Translations under genes and position numbers: made by a program
DNA from: Sporolactobacillus mangiferae
Lineage (GTDB): Bacteria > Bacillota > Bacilli > Bacillales > Sporolactobacillaceae
Direction: 5' to 3'
Length of the DNA stretch: 64,000 nucleotides
Assembly: GCF_023336505.1 (NCBI RefSeq)
Contig: NZ_JAMAST010000009.1
Span: 1 to 64,000, forward strand
The notes under the pieces: model-generated
What the model saw: only the letters and a program-made list of their open reading frames with translations
Databases searched by the model: none
Told to the model about the DNA's origin: nothing
Part shown: positions 27,133 to 36,348 of the stretch, piece after piece
Layout: each line of letters starts with the position of its first letter
How positions within the stretch are numbered: position 1 is the stretch's first letter

Positions 27133-29061
27133 ATGATGCAAGAAGCGAAGCTCACTCAGCTGCCAAATAACAGAACCACTATCCCTTTTCAGCTAAATGC
27201 ACTGTGGAAAAGGCATGGCGAACTTATTGCAGCGTTATCCGGTGGTTTTCTGACTTTGTCCGCCTACATTCTGAATACATGTTCTGTTCCGTATACGTGG
27301 CTGCTCTACCCCGCCGCATACATGGCCGGCGGTTATTTCAAGGCAAGGGAAGGGCTCTCAGAGACATTGCAGACGCGCCGGCTGAATGTTGAACTGCTGA
27401 TGGTTATGGCCGCTATCGGCGCTGCCTGCATCAATCACTGGTTAGAAGGCTCCATTTTAATTTTTATCTTTGCGCTCAGTGGGGCCTTGGAGACTTATTC
27501 CACGTCTAAAAGCACACATGCGCTTTCCGCACTGATGGATCTTCAGCCGGAAATCGCACATCTTATAGAGGACGACCATGAGACGAACGTTTCTGTAAAA
27601 CAGCTGGTTCCGGGGGATATCATTCACATTAAGCCGGGGGAACATATCCCGACTGATGCGGTTATCATTCAAGGCGAAACGTCAGTTAATGAAGCGGCCA
27701 TGACCGGAGAATCCGTACCCGTCTACAAAAAAGCCGCTTCCGAAGTAATGGCCGGCACCGTGAATCTTGACGGCAGTGTAACGGCCCGTGTCACCAGGAG
27801 AAGCCGCGACTCTCGATTCAGCAGAATTCTTGACCTCGTTCAGTCTGCTCAAAAAGAAAAAGCACCCACTCAATTATTCATCGAACGATTTGAGCGAACT
27901 TATGTAAAAGGCGTTCTGATTGTTACTGCACTCATGCTTTTTGCACCACATTTTCTTTTTGAATGGTCGTGGAGCGAAACCATCTATCGCGCCATGGTGC
28001 TGCTCGTCGTCGCCTCGCCCTGTGCACTGGTCGCATCGACAACGCCTGCCGTTCTTTCTGCTGTCGCCTGCGGGGCGCGCTGCGGCATACTGATAAAAGG
28101 TGGTGTGCATTTGGAGGAGCTCTCAGCGATCAAAGCCATCGCATTTGATAAAACCGGCACGATCACGGGTGGCAATCCGGAGGTTACTCACTTTATCAAC
28201 CACAGTTCCCTTGACCAGAAAACGATTCTGGATCAAATTGCAGCAATTGAAAATCAATCATCGCATCCGCTTGGCAGAGCAATTGTCGCTTATGCCGCCA
28301 AAGTCACCGGCCATGCGCAGCTGCCGCTGGCCAATCATATTAAAGTGAAACCCGGCTTCGGTGTCATCGGCTATGTCACGAGTCACGAATACATGATCGG
28401 AAAAGGAGAGATGATGGATGCTGATGCGCTGAATAACTTTCACCAGATTTACTCTCTCGAAGCTTCCAAAAACGATGAAACCATGGTTTACATTGCTTCA
28501 GAAGGAAAAATTATCGGATTGTTCATGCTCAAAGATCAGGTCAGAAGCTCCGCAAAAGCTACGATTCAGACACTCAGGAAAAACGGAATAAAAACCATTA
28601 TGATGACCGGCGATCACGAACGAACCGCAGCCATTGTGCAAAGGGAAACCGGTGTCGACACTTATATAGCCGACTGCCTTCCGGAGCATAAAGCAATGAA
28701 AATCAGGCAGCTGAATAAGCAATACGGCCATGTCGCAATGGTTGGAGACGGAATCAACGACACACCGGCCCTCGCCCAAGCCTCCGTCGGCATCGCCATG
28801 GGTGCTGGCAACGACGCTGCACTCGAAACCGCGGACGTTGTGCTCATGAAGAACGATCTGACGAAAATTGCCGATGCCGTTCGTCTTTCTAAAAAAATGA
28901 GCCGAATCGTCAAAACAAACATAGCGTTTGCAATGGCAATGATTGCTTTTTTGATTGCGACAAATGTTCTGCAATTGCTGACGATGTCTCTGGGTGTTGT
29001 CGGCCATGAAGGAAGTACGATCCTTGTGATTCTGAACGGATTAAGAATGCTGCGAGATTAG
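27133..29061 (+). CDS. P1B-4-type heavy-metal exporting ATPase (PfeT/CoaT-like)
   Basis: 642 residues. No N-terminal metal-binding domain. Core P-type motifs are complete: actuator M-T-G-E-S-V-P, membrane metal site S-P-C in V-V-A-S-P-C-A-L, phosphorylation site D-K-T-G-T, S-S-H-P-L-G in the nucleotide domain, and G-D-G-I-N-D-T-P-A-L. The S-P-C in place of C-P-C and H-E-G-S-T-I-L-V-I-L-N-G-L-R in the last helices define the P1B-4 group, which exports Fe(II) or Co(II). B. subtilis PfeT (YkvW) is an Fe(II) exporter controlled by PerR. The operator-like boxes upstream and perR in the same window fit that role, but iron specificity remains an inference. Confidence 0.9.
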   Translation: MMQEAKLTQLPNNRTTIPFQLNALWKRHGELIAALSGGFLTLSAYILNTCSVPYTWLLYPAAYMAGGYFKAREGLSETLQTRRLNVELLMVMAAIGAACINHWLEGSILIFIFALSGALETYSTSKSTHALSALMDLQPEIAHLIEDDHETNVSVKQLVPGDIIHIKPGEHIPTDAVIIQGETSVNEAAMTGESVPVYKKAASEVMAGTVNLDGSVTARVTRRSRDSRFSRILDLVQSAQKEKAPTQLFIERFERTYVKGVLIVTALMLFAPHFLFEWSWSETIYRAMVLLVVASPCALVASTTPAVLSAVACGARCGILIKGGVHLEELSAIKAIAFDKTGTITGGNPEVTHFINHSSLDQKTILDQIAAIENQSSHPLGRAIVAYAAKVTGHAQLPLANHIKVKPGFGVIGYVTSHEYMIGKGEMMDADALNNFHQIYSLEASKNDETMVYIASEGKIIGLFMLKDQVRSSAKATIQTLRKNGIKTIMMTGDHERTAAIVQRETGVDTYIADCLPEHKAMKIRQLNKQYGHVAMVGDGINDTPALAQASVGIAMGAGNDAALETADVVLMKNDLTKIADAVRLSKKMSRIVKTNIAFAMAMIAFLIATNVLQLLTMSLGVVGHEGSTILVILNGLRMLRD

Positions 29062-29082
29062 CACACGGCAGAGAGAGATCAA

Positions 29083-29937
29083 TTATTGATCAAAAGAATC
29101 TTTCTTTTTTACGTCGCTCCATTCATGAAGGATCCCATTAATCTGTCCACCAATAATGATGGTCAGCGCGGTCAGATAAAACCATAGCATAAGCACGATG
29201 ATTCCTCCGAGTGTTCCATACGTTGACGCGTAATTGCCAAGATAACGAACATAGAATGAAAAACCATAGGAAATGAATTGCCAGCCTGTGCCGGCGATGA
29301 CTGAACCGACCAGAACTTCCTCCATTTTCAACCGCTTGTTTGGCCCGAGCCAATATAGAAATGCAAAAATAACAATAACAACGCAGAAAGTGACCAAAGT
29401 GCTTAGCACAGACCACATGTCGGCGAATGTATGAGATATTCCTAAATAGGCAAACAATCTGCGTGCCAGCACGGCAGAAAATACATTGACTGCCAGTGTC
29501 ATGGCAATAGCAAAAACCATCGCAACTGTGAAGCACATTGCCAAAAGGCGCGTGACAAAAAAAGATCTTGTCTCTCTAACCCGATAGGCGAGATTTAACG
29601 TACGCATCAGCGCATTGATCGCATTCGACGCCGACCAGAGTGTTGCGACTACACCGACAGACAGCAGACTGCTTCGTTTAGTAAATACATTGTCCAGATT
29701 TTGCTGGATAAGGGCCATCACTTCTTTAGGTAAGTAGACGCCTATAAATGAAACGAGTTGTGAAGGATTAATACCGAGATACGGAATCACCGCAAATAAA
29801 AAAATAAACAGCGGAAAAAGCGACAACAGGAAATAATAGGCCAATGTTGCCGCTAAATCCGCCGTATGGTCATTAATAAAACGTTTGATCAGAAGCCTGG
29901 CGAAGAGAAGAATGTCCTTAAACCTTATTTTCCCCAC
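29083..29937 (-). CDS. YihY/BrkB-family membrane protein (YfkH-like)
   Basis: 284 residues, about six transmembrane helices, with the family features A-A-T-L-A-Y-Y-F-L-L-S-L-F-P and L-W-S-A-S-N-A-I-N-A-L near the middle. Earlier descriptions as ribonuclease BN are now considered wrong for this family; function is unknown. It is the third gene of a phosphatase/YtxH/YihY series also found in B. subtilis (yfkJ-yfkI-yfkH). Confidence 0.85.
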   Translation of the reverse strand: MGKIRFKDILLFARLLIKRFINDHTADLAATLAYYFLLSLFPLFIFLFAVIPYLGINPSQLVSFIGVYLPKEVMALIQQNLDNVFTKRSSLLSVGVVATLWSASNAINALMRTLNLAYRVRETRSFFVTRLLAMCFTVAMVFAIAMTLAVNVFSAVLARRLFAYLGISHTFADMWSVLSTLVTFCVVIVIFAFLYWLGPNKRLKMEEVLVGSVIAGTGWQFISYGFSFYVRYLGNYASTYGTLGGIIVLMLWFYLTALTIIIGGQINGILHEWSDVKKKDSFDQ

Positions 29938-29978
29938 GTTTCTCCATCTCCGGTCTCTCTGTCCGTATTGGAACCTTT

Positions 29979-30527
29979 TTAAGCGTGCTGCGTTGAATGT
30001 TTGTTCGTTCCGTTCTTATGCTTCGGCTCATGATGCTGAACCGGTTTTTTATCATTCAGATTTGGCATTGTTCCCGGATTCGGGACCGATGTCTCATTTT
30101 CAAGCCGCTGCAGCGCGTCCTGTTCTGTATCAATCAGCATGGGTTCCTGAAAATTGGCCATGTTCTGTCCGGATCGCTTGATTTTACCAGCCATCTCGGC
30201 AATCTCATTTCCAATTTCCATCACATACTGATAGGTGTCGTTCGTACTCGATCCGGCTTTCTCGACACGGTCAACCATTTCCTGAAAGTCGCTTGAAATT
30301 TCGCGTGCAAGCCCTTTTACACGTGTCCCCGTCACTTTCAAATAATTACCGACTTGATTTGGATGCTGATAAACCGTACGAACCGCCTGAGCACAATTAT
30401 TTGCTGAAGTCGACAGACGGTGGCCCCAGACCGATCGTGTCTCCCGGCTCATCAGAGACAAACCGCAGCCAACCACTCCGCCGATCAGCATAAATTTGCC
30501 CATCTGGCTTTTGCCATAAACACTCAT
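29979..30527 (-). CDS. YtxH-domain protein (YfkI-like)
   Basis: 182 residues. One N-terminal hydrophobic segment with the YtxH-style G-K-F-M-L-I-G-G-V-V-G-C-G-L-S-L is followed by a helical region and a low-complexity hydrophilic tail rich in His, Lys, Asn and Gln. Probably membrane-anchored and cytoplasmic. Role unknown. It lies between the phosphatase and YihY-type genes. Confidence 0.7.
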   Translation of the reverse strand: MSVYGKSQMGKFMLIGGVVGCGLSLMSRETRSVWGHRLSTSANNCAQAVRTVYQHPNQVGNYLKVTGTRVKGLAREISSDFQEMVDRVEKAGSSTNDTYQYVMEIGNEIAEMAGKIKRSGQNMANFQEPMLIDTEQDALQRLENETSVPNPGTMPNLNDKKPVQHHEPKHKNGTNKHSTQHA

Positions 30528-30646
30528 CAGATTCTGCCCCCCTCGCAGTGCTGTAACCCTTTACGGATTACACATGTAGTGTGCGCAGGATTACTTTGGA
30601 ATATGAGGCGCTTTGCTGAGGAGTCATCTGCTAAATTGTGGCTTAT

Positions 30647-31117
30647 TTACATTTTCCGGATAACGGCGGAAAGCTCTCTTATAAGCTGGTCCGTGCCTTG
30701 ATCAATCATTTCATAAACTTCGTCAAATCGACCGGTATAATAAGGATCGGGAACATCGCGCTGCGGCTTATCGTGAAGCAGTGTCATAAAGCGCTCAATC
30801 TTCGCTTTATTCATCCCGGCAAGACGAAGCAGCTCGCGCTCATTCTGATGATCCATCGCATAGATCCGATCGAAAGTGTCAAAATCATCAGGGGCGATTT
30901 GCCTTGCCTTAATCCCCTGAAATGAAATGCCCGCAGCGGCCAGTACCTGCCGCGTGCCTCGATGCGGCGCATCACCGACATGCCAGTTGCCTGTACCGGC
31001 CGAATCGACTTCGATCTGACTCGTCAGATCCGCTCTTTCGATTTTATGCCGCAAGACAGCTTCAGCCATCGGTGAACGGCAGATATTACCGAGACAGACA
31101 AACAGCACACGCATCAT
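30647..31117 (-). CDS. Low-molecular-weight protein tyrosine/arginine phosphatase (YfkJ-like)
   Basis: 156 residues. Active site C-L-G-N-I-C-R-S-P gives the catalytic cysteine, P-loop Arg and Ser, and D-V-P-D-P-Y-Y-T-G holds the general-acid Asp. This is the LMW-PTP fold. B. subtilis has two such enzymes, YfkJ (tyrosine phosphatase) and YwlE (arginine phosphatase); the genes downstream (YtxH and YihY types) point to YfkJ. AAGGGAG precedes tandem ATG codons. Confidence 0.9.
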   Translation of the reverse strand: MMRVLFVCLGNICRSPMAEAVLRHKIERADLTSQIEVDSAGTGNWHVGDAPHRGTRQVLAAAGISFQGIKARQIAPDDFDTFDRIYAMDHQNERELLRLAGMNKAKIERFMTLLHDKPQRDVPDPYYTGRFDEVYEMIDQGTDQLIRELSAVIRKM

Positions 31118-31220
31118 GATCGCTCCCTTGAAGTGTTTCTCTCTTTATCATAACAAGAATATTCGAAAACAACAAAAACGATGCGTTATCTTAAGCAATA
31201 AAGCTGCATCGCCCGAAGCA

Positions 31221-31314
31221 TAGACAGACGATTTAATTACGTGTACAATGAGGGCAGAGAATAATAATTATTTTAATTTTTTAATGATGCTGTCATCCAT
31301 TCGGATGGCAGCAT
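31221..31314 (+). promoter_or_regulatory. Promoter and leader stem-loop of the VIT transporter gene
   Basis: TAGACA (31221-31226), a 17-bp spacer and TACAAT (31244-31249) form a good vegetative promoter. The roughly 140-nt leader contains a strong hairpin at 31287-31314 (ATGCTGTCATCC with GGATGGCAGCAT, four-base loop) not followed by a T-run, so it is not a plain terminator. I could not match it to a known riboswitch. Confidence 0.55.
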
Positions 31315-31392
31315 GACTCGTTTCAGGGGTTATGAAGATGATTTTTATTCTCATTTAACATTTTAAATTTTCATTTTGGAGCGTGCATTAAT

Positions 31393-32070
31393 ATGAAACA
31401 TGAAGATAATGATTTAGGCCAGAAGCTAAATGTACTGCGCGCCGGTGTTCTCGGTGCAAATGACGGCATTGTCTCAATTGCTGGCATTGTTATCGGCGTT
31501 GCCGGAGCAACATCACACACCGCAACCTTGCTCATTTCCGGATTAGCCGGACTTGTCGCTGGTGCCCTGTCAATGGGTGGCGGAGAATATGTGTCGGTCA
31601 GTACACAGAAAGATACAGAAAAAGCGGTTGTTGAAGCAGAAAAGATCAGACTCAAAGAGGATTACGAAGGCGAGATCCATGAATTGGCTCATATTTATAT
31701 GAAAAATGGACTTTCAGAAGACTTGTCGCAAAAAGTCGCTGTCGCGTTAATGAATAAAGATGCACTTGGTGCCCATACCAGTGCAGAACTTGGGGTCAGG
31801 CCCGATAAATATGTCAATCCATGGCATGCGGCCTTTTCCTCAATGGGTTCGTTTGCACTTGGTGCGATACTGCCCCTGCTGTCTATTTTGCTCGCACCTA
31901 TGCCCATTCGTGTCCCCTTTACAGCCATTGCGGTTCTGATTGCACTCGGCATGACTGGATTCATCAGTGCCTGTTTAGGCGGCGCGCCAAAATGGCCTGC
32001 CATTTGCAGAAATATATTCGTTGGTGCCTTGACAATGGCTATAACCTTTACTGTGGGCCGGTTCATGTAA
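31393..32070 (+). CDS. VIT1/CCC1-family metal (Fe/Mn) transporter
   Basis: 225 residues, five predicted transmembrane helices. Family motifs: L-R-A-G-V-L-G-A-N-D-G-I-V-S in the first helix, G-A-L-S-M-G-G-G-E-Y-V-S-V-S-T-Q in the second, and a cytoplasmic metal-binding loop of Glu/Asp-rich helices. The C-terminal half is P-W-H-A-A-F-S-S-M-G-S-F-A-L-G-A-I-L-P-L-L. Relatives move Fe(II) or Mn(II) out of the cytoplasm. Together with the P1B-4 ATPase 2.3 kb away it makes two divalent-metal efflux candidates in this stretch. Confidence 0.88.
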   Translation: MKHEDNDLGQKLNVLRAGVLGANDGIVSIAGIVIGVAGATSHTATLLISGLAGLVAGALSMGGGEYVSVSTQKDTEKAVVEAEKIRLKEDYEGEIHELAHIYMKNGLSEDLSQKVAVALMNKDALGAHTSAELGVRPDKYVNPWHAAFSSMGSFALGAILPLLSILLAPMPIRVPFTAIAVLIALGMTGFISACLGGAPKWPAICRNIFVGALTMAITFTVGRFM

Positions 32071-32198
32071 TCCGTTTTAATATTAAGGAATCTGTTGTGC
32101 TTCATAAAGCTTGCCATCCATCGATGTGCTGAAACCGTGTGTTCTCATCGTACTGCCGAAAAATGCTGAAAAAGGAACCGATAAATCGACAGTTAAGA

Positions 32199-32226
32199 TT
32201 AACAGCAGCACTTTTTTAGTTATAAT
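32199..32226 (+). promoter_or_regulatory. Promoter of the adenine deaminase gene
   Basis: TTAACA, 16-bp spacer, TATAAT; 50 nt ahead of the start codon. I looked for a purine riboswitch in the 206-bp gap and did not see one. Confidence 0.55.
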
Positions 32227-32276
32227 GGTCTATATATAAGCCGAGGCGTACAAGAGATGAAGGGAAGTTAAAAGCA

Positions 32277-34013
32277 TTGGCAATAAATAAAAACCATCTG
32301 ATCAGGCGGATCAACAGTGCCGCAAAAAAGGAACCGGCAGATCTGGTATTCAAAAATGGAAAAATTATTGATGTATTCAGCGGTGAATGTTTATCTGGCG
32401 ATGTCGCCGTTACGGACGGCATGATCGTTGGTATCGGCAGCTACGACGGCAAAGAAGTGATCGACGCGCGGGGGAAATACATCAGTCCCGCATTGATTGA
32501 TGCGCATGTGCACATCGAATCTTCACTGCTGACCCCGGGCGCTTTTTCCGATGTGCTTGCCGCTCACGGAGTGACTGCCGCCATTACCGATCCACATGAA
32601 ATCGCAAATGTACTCGGCACGAGCGGCATAAAGTTTATGCTGGACCGTGCAAAAGAGAGCAGCATTGACTTATATGTCATGCTTCCCTCTTCGGTTCCGG
32701 CAACCTCATTCGAACATAACGGTGCCGTGCTGGATGCTGCGGATCTGGAACCGCTGTTTCAGGAACCCAATGTCATCGGACTTGCGGAAGTTATGGATTT
32801 TCCTGCCGTACTGAACGCGGAATCCAAAATGACTGATAAGCTCGTCATGACGCAAAAGCACAGCTGGCGCATTGACGGACATGCGGCCGGTCTCGACGCG
32901 CGCGGCGTGAATGTTTATAAAGCGGCCGGAATACGAACCGATCATGAATGCGTCACGATTAAAGAGGCTCAGGACCGGCTCTCACGCGGACTCTATGTCA
33001 TGATTCGCCAGGGGACAGTCGCCAAAGATTTGCCGCAGCTGATCCCGCTCGTTAACACGAGGAACAGCCGCCGCTTCCTCTTCTGTACGGATGACAAGTA
33101 TCCCGACGATCTGATTCAGGAAGGCAGCGTTGATCATAATGTACGAATGGCTATAGCCGCCGGACTGGATCCGATTGACTGTATTCGGATTGCATCGCTC
33201 AACGCTGCAGAATGCTACGGTTTTCATGAAAAAGGTGCCGTTGCTCCCGGATATGAAGCAAACCTGCTCCTTCTAAGCGATCTCGAACATTTTTCCATTG
33301 CTCAGGTATACGCGCACGGAAAGCTGATTGCTGAAAACGGCTGCACATTAAAAAAACATACCGGCTCATCAGTCAAAGCAGCAGAACATCCGCTGATCCT
33401 GCCGACTCTTGACCCTGCGCAGTTGAGCATTCCTTTAAAGGCTTCCCATCTGGCACACGTCATCGAGATCATTCCTAACAGTCTGGTTACGCACGACCGA
33501 ATCGAGAAAGTGCCTGCAAAGAACAATGCTTTTGTCTATACTGAAGGTCATGATTATCTAAAGCTCGCAGTTATCGAGCGCCATCGGGGACTTGGCATGA
33601 TCGGCCTTGGAATCGTCAAGGGATTTGGCATGACTTCGGGCGCAATCGCTACGACCATCGCCCACGATTCACATAATCTGGTCGCCGCCGGCAGCTGTGA
33701 TACCGACATCATCACGGCAGCTCACTATTTAAAAGAAATCGGCGGCGGCATGGTTGTGGCCAATAAAGGGAAAATAATGGCCGAACTTGCGCTCCCGGTT
33801 GCCGGATTAATGACTGACATGCCCGCAAATGAAGTAGCTGAGGCATTGAAAAAATTACGTGCAGCCGCTTCTCTGCTGGGCATTTCCAATGCATTCAATC
33901 CGTTTCTCACTCTGTCCTTTTTAAGTCTCCCCGTCATTCCGGACTTAAAGCTGACGGATACCGGTTTGTTTGATGTACGTACATTCCGTCATATCCACGT
34001 ATCTGTCGATTGA
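32277..34013 (+). CDS. ade: Adenine deaminase
   Basis: 578 residues of the amidohydrolase superfamily, converting adenine to hypoxanthine and ammonia for purine salvage. Metal ligands are in L-I-D-A-H-V-H-I-E-S and later D-G-H-A-A-G and D-H-E-C, with the catalytic Asp in F-C-T-D-D-K. The C-terminal adenine-deaminase domain is present (T-I-A-H-D-S-H-N, G-G-G-M-V-V). Length is normal. The start is a TTG at 32277 preceded by AAGGGAAG, with no better alternative in frame. Confidence 0.93.
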   Translation: MAINKNHLIRRINSAAKKEPADLVFKNGKIIDVFSGECLSGDVAVTDGMIVGIGSYDGKEVIDARGKYISPALIDAHVHIESSLLTPGAFSDVLAAHGVTAAITDPHEIANVLGTSGIKFMLDRAKESSIDLYVMLPSSVPATSFEHNGAVLDAADLEPLFQEPNVIGLAEVMDFPAVLNAESKMTDKLVMTQKHSWRIDGHAAGLDARGVNVYKAAGIRTDHECVTIKEAQDRLSRGLYVMIRQGTVAKDLPQLIPLVNTRNSRRFLFCTDDKYPDDLIQEGSVDHNVRMAIAAGLDPIDCIRIASLNAAECYGFHEKGAVAPGYEANLLLLSDLEHFSIAQVYAHGKLIAENGCTLKKHTGSSVKAAEHPLILPTLDPAQLSIPLKASHLAHVIEIIPNSLVTHDRIEKVPAKNNAFVYTEGHDYLKLAVIERHRGLGMIGLGIVKGFGMTSGAIATTIAHDSHNLVAAGSCDTDIITAAHYLKEIGGGMVVANKGKIMAELALPVAGLMTDMPANEVAEALKKLRAAASLLGISNAFNPFLTLSFLSLPVIPDLKLTDTGLFDVRTFRHIHVSVD

Positions 34014-34047
34014 ACGTGATACAGCTTTGTTAAGGAGGATTTTTTTC

Positions 34048-35424
34048 TTGATCGATCTGCCTGAAGCATTTACAGAAAAAATGATCGCGCTCATGGGCGA
34101 AGAGGCACATGATTTTTTTGAAACGTACAATGATCAGCGTGCACTTGGGCTACGCATCAATTCGTTAAAAACGGATGCAGAGAAACTAAAGGCTCTGGCA
34201 CCTTTTCACATGGAGCAGGTTCCATTCTGCCCCGCAGGTTTTTACTATCAGAAAAATGACATGCCCGGCAAACATCCCTTCCACCAGGCCGGGCTTTACT
34301 ACATACAGGAACCGACCGCGATGTTTGTCGCGGAAGTGCTGGCACCAAAACCCGGCGAGCGCGTGCTTGATCTGTGTGCGGCACCGGGCGGAAAGTCAAC
34401 ACAGCTTGCCGCCAAGATGAACAACACCGGGTTACTGGTTGCCAATGAGCCTTATCCGGCACGGGCAAAAATACTTTCTGAAAATATTGAGCGCATGGGC
34501 ATTACCAATACAGTGGTTACCAATGAACGTCCGGAACGGCTTGCCAATTATTTCCCGGGCTATTTTGACAGAATTCTCGTTGATGCCCCCTGTTCGGGGG
34601 AAGGAATGTTCCGAAAAGACCCGGAAGCGATGCATTACTGGAGCCCGGGACACGTCGCCGAATGTGCACATTTGCAGGCACAGATTCTGGAACACGCCTA
34701 TCATATGCTGCGCAGTGGGGGCACGCTCGTCTATTCGACCTGTACGTTCTCTCCTGAAGAAAATGAGCAGATCATCGAAGCCTTCCTTGAAAAGCATCAC
34801 GATCTTGAGCTGCTTCCTATTGACAAATCTTCGGGAGCTTCCAGCGGCCGGCCTGAATGGACGAACACCGAAAACCCGGCGCTGGCAGAAACAGCCCGCC
34901 TCTGGCCGCATCAGCTGCACGGAGAGGGACATTTTACTGCAAAACTGTGCAAACATGGCCAAGCACCGCAGCGAAAACAAACAGCAGCCCGCTCAATCAA
35001 AGAGAACGATTTAAAAGATTACCGCACCTTCGAAGGCCAGGCGTTAAAAAAAAGGCTGACAGGCATCTTCCGGCTTATCGGCAGTCAGCTCTTTATGTAT
35101 CCGAATGCATGTCCCGACTTAAACGGATTAAAGGTTGCCCGTTCGGGTCTTCATTTAGGCGAGATGAAGAAGAAGCGTTTTGAACCGAATCACGCACTGG
35201 CGCTTGCGCTCCCTGCCGAAGCATTTCAGAATGTTTATCCGCTGCGCTCTTCCGACAACGAATGGAAACGTTACCTCCACGGTGAAACACTGACCGCGGA
35301 GAATATGCCGAAGGGATGGACCGTAGTCACAATCGATGGATTTCCGCTTGGATGGGGCAAAGCCGCAGGCGGCATTCTGAAAAATTTCTATCCAAAGGGT
35401 CTGCGCCGGCGTGGCCTGAATTAA
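34048..35424 (+). CDS. RsmF-type RNA (cytosine-C5) methyltransferase
   Basis: 458 residues of the NOL1/NOP2/Sun family. The SAM-binding motif is L-D-L-C-A-A-P-G-G-K-S-T-Q; the two catalytic cysteines lie in D-A-P-C-S-G-E-G-M-F and Y-S-T-C-T-F-S-P-E-E-N. A C-terminal RsmF/FMU-like domain follows (residues about 310-458). It should methylate a cytosine in rRNA or tRNA; the site is not readable from sequence. The start is a TTG at 34048 after a strong AAGGAGGA. Confidence 0.88.
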   Translation: MIDLPEAFTEKMIALMGEEAHDFFETYNDQRALGLRINSLKTDAEKLKALAPFHMEQVPFCPAGFYYQKNDMPGKHPFHQAGLYYIQEPTAMFVAEVLAPKPGERVLDLCAAPGGKSTQLAAKMNNTGLLVANEPYPARAKILSENIERMGITNTVVTNERPERLANYFPGYFDRILVDAPCSGEGMFRKDPEAMHYWSPGHVAECAHLQAQILEHAYHMLRSGGTLVYSTCTFSPEENEQIIEAFLEKHHDLELLPIDKSSGASSGRPEWTNTENPALAETARLWPHQLHGEGHFTAKLCKHGQAPQRKQTAARSIKENDLKDYRTFEGQALKKRLTGIFRLIGSQLFMYPNACPDLNGLKVARSGLHLGEMKKKRFEPNHALALALPAEAFQNVYPLRSSDNEWKRYLHGETLTAENMPKGWTVVTIDGFPLGWGKAAGGILKNFYPKGLRRRGLN

Positions 35425-35446
35425 TGATAAAGGGAGGAAGATTCCG

Positions 35447-36310
35447 ATGCCGATCTTAAAAAAAGGTGATACGGTCGGTCTGATCTCATGCTCCGACGGA
35501 CTTCGCCAAAAAGAAACACCTACATTAAAAAAACTTAAAGAAAAACTCAGTACGCTGGGACTGACAACCGTTGAAGCAAAAAACATTTTTCGAAATGCGC
35601 AATCACCGTTCAGCGGAACGCCCCAGGAACGTGCGTCCGAATTCATGCGTCTCGTCAGTCACCCGAAAGTAAAAGCGATTTTTGATGTATCCGGCGGGGA
35701 CAGCGCCAACCAGATTCTGCCTTATCTTGATTTTGACATGATTCGCGACCGCGCAGTGCCCTTCATTGGAATCAGTGATCTTTCAGTGATCAATAATGCG
35801 ATCTACGCGCGTACGAGTCTGCCCGCTTATCATTATCGAATTAAAAATCTTGCCGGTTCATTTTCAGAAGAGCAAGCCGAGTTATTTAACTCATTTTTCA
35901 TGGACAGTCGTCAGACTGAGCCATTCACACTTCACTGGCTGCGTGGCAGGAAAATGGCCGGTACCGTAATCGGTGGTAATATTCGCTGTTTTTTAAAACT
36001 TGCAGGCACACGTTACTTCCCCGATCCAAAGGATAAAATCCTGTTTCTTGAAGCATTGGGTGGAAAGGCAGCCCGTATGGCTTCACTGCTTGCACAGCTG
36101 GAGCAGCTGTCTGTGTTTGATAAGTGTGCCGGCGTACTGCTTGGCACGTTTACTGAGATGCAGGCGAATAACGATCGACCCATCATTGAGGACCTGGTAC
36201 TTGAGATTACCGAACGCCATGCGCTGCCGGTTGCCAAAACAGAACAGCTCGGCCATGGCGAAGACGCCCGTTGTCTTGCGATTGGGCACCCTCTAACACT
36301 TGGCATGTGA
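35447..36310 (+). CDS. S66-family LD-carboxypeptidase / MccF-like peptidase
   Basis: 287 residues. The serine nucleophile is in F-I-G-I-S-D-L-S, the glutamate in F-L-E-A-L-G-G and the histidine in L-G-H-G-E-D-A-R, giving the Ser-Glu-His triad of S66. Members trim tetrapeptides from recycled murein (LdcA) or cleave microcin C-type acyl-adenylates (MccF). No signal peptide, so cytosolic. It follows the methyltransferase by 22 nt and is likely cotranscribed. Confidence 0.87.
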   Translation: MPILKKGDTVGLISCSDGLRQKETPTLKKLKEKLSTLGLTTVEAKNIFRNAQSPFSGTPQERASEFMRLVSHPKVKAIFDVSGGDSANQILPYLDFDMIRDRAVPFIGISDLSVINNAIYARTSLPAYHYRIKNLAGSFSEEQAELFNSFFMDSRQTEPFTLHWLRGRKMAGTVIGGNIRCFLKLAGTRYFPDPKDKILFLEALGGKAARMASLLAQLEQLSVFDKCAGVLLGTFTEMQANNDRPIIEDLVLEITERHALPVAKTEQLGHGEDARCLAIGHPLTLGM

Positions 36311-36348
36311 CGGAGCAAAAAAACTTTGGTAAACTGCAGGCAGCCTGT

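Noticed and set aside
32071-32276. Purine riboswitch before adenine deaminase
   Set aside because: No match to the conserved purine-aptamer loops; a plain promoter explains the region.
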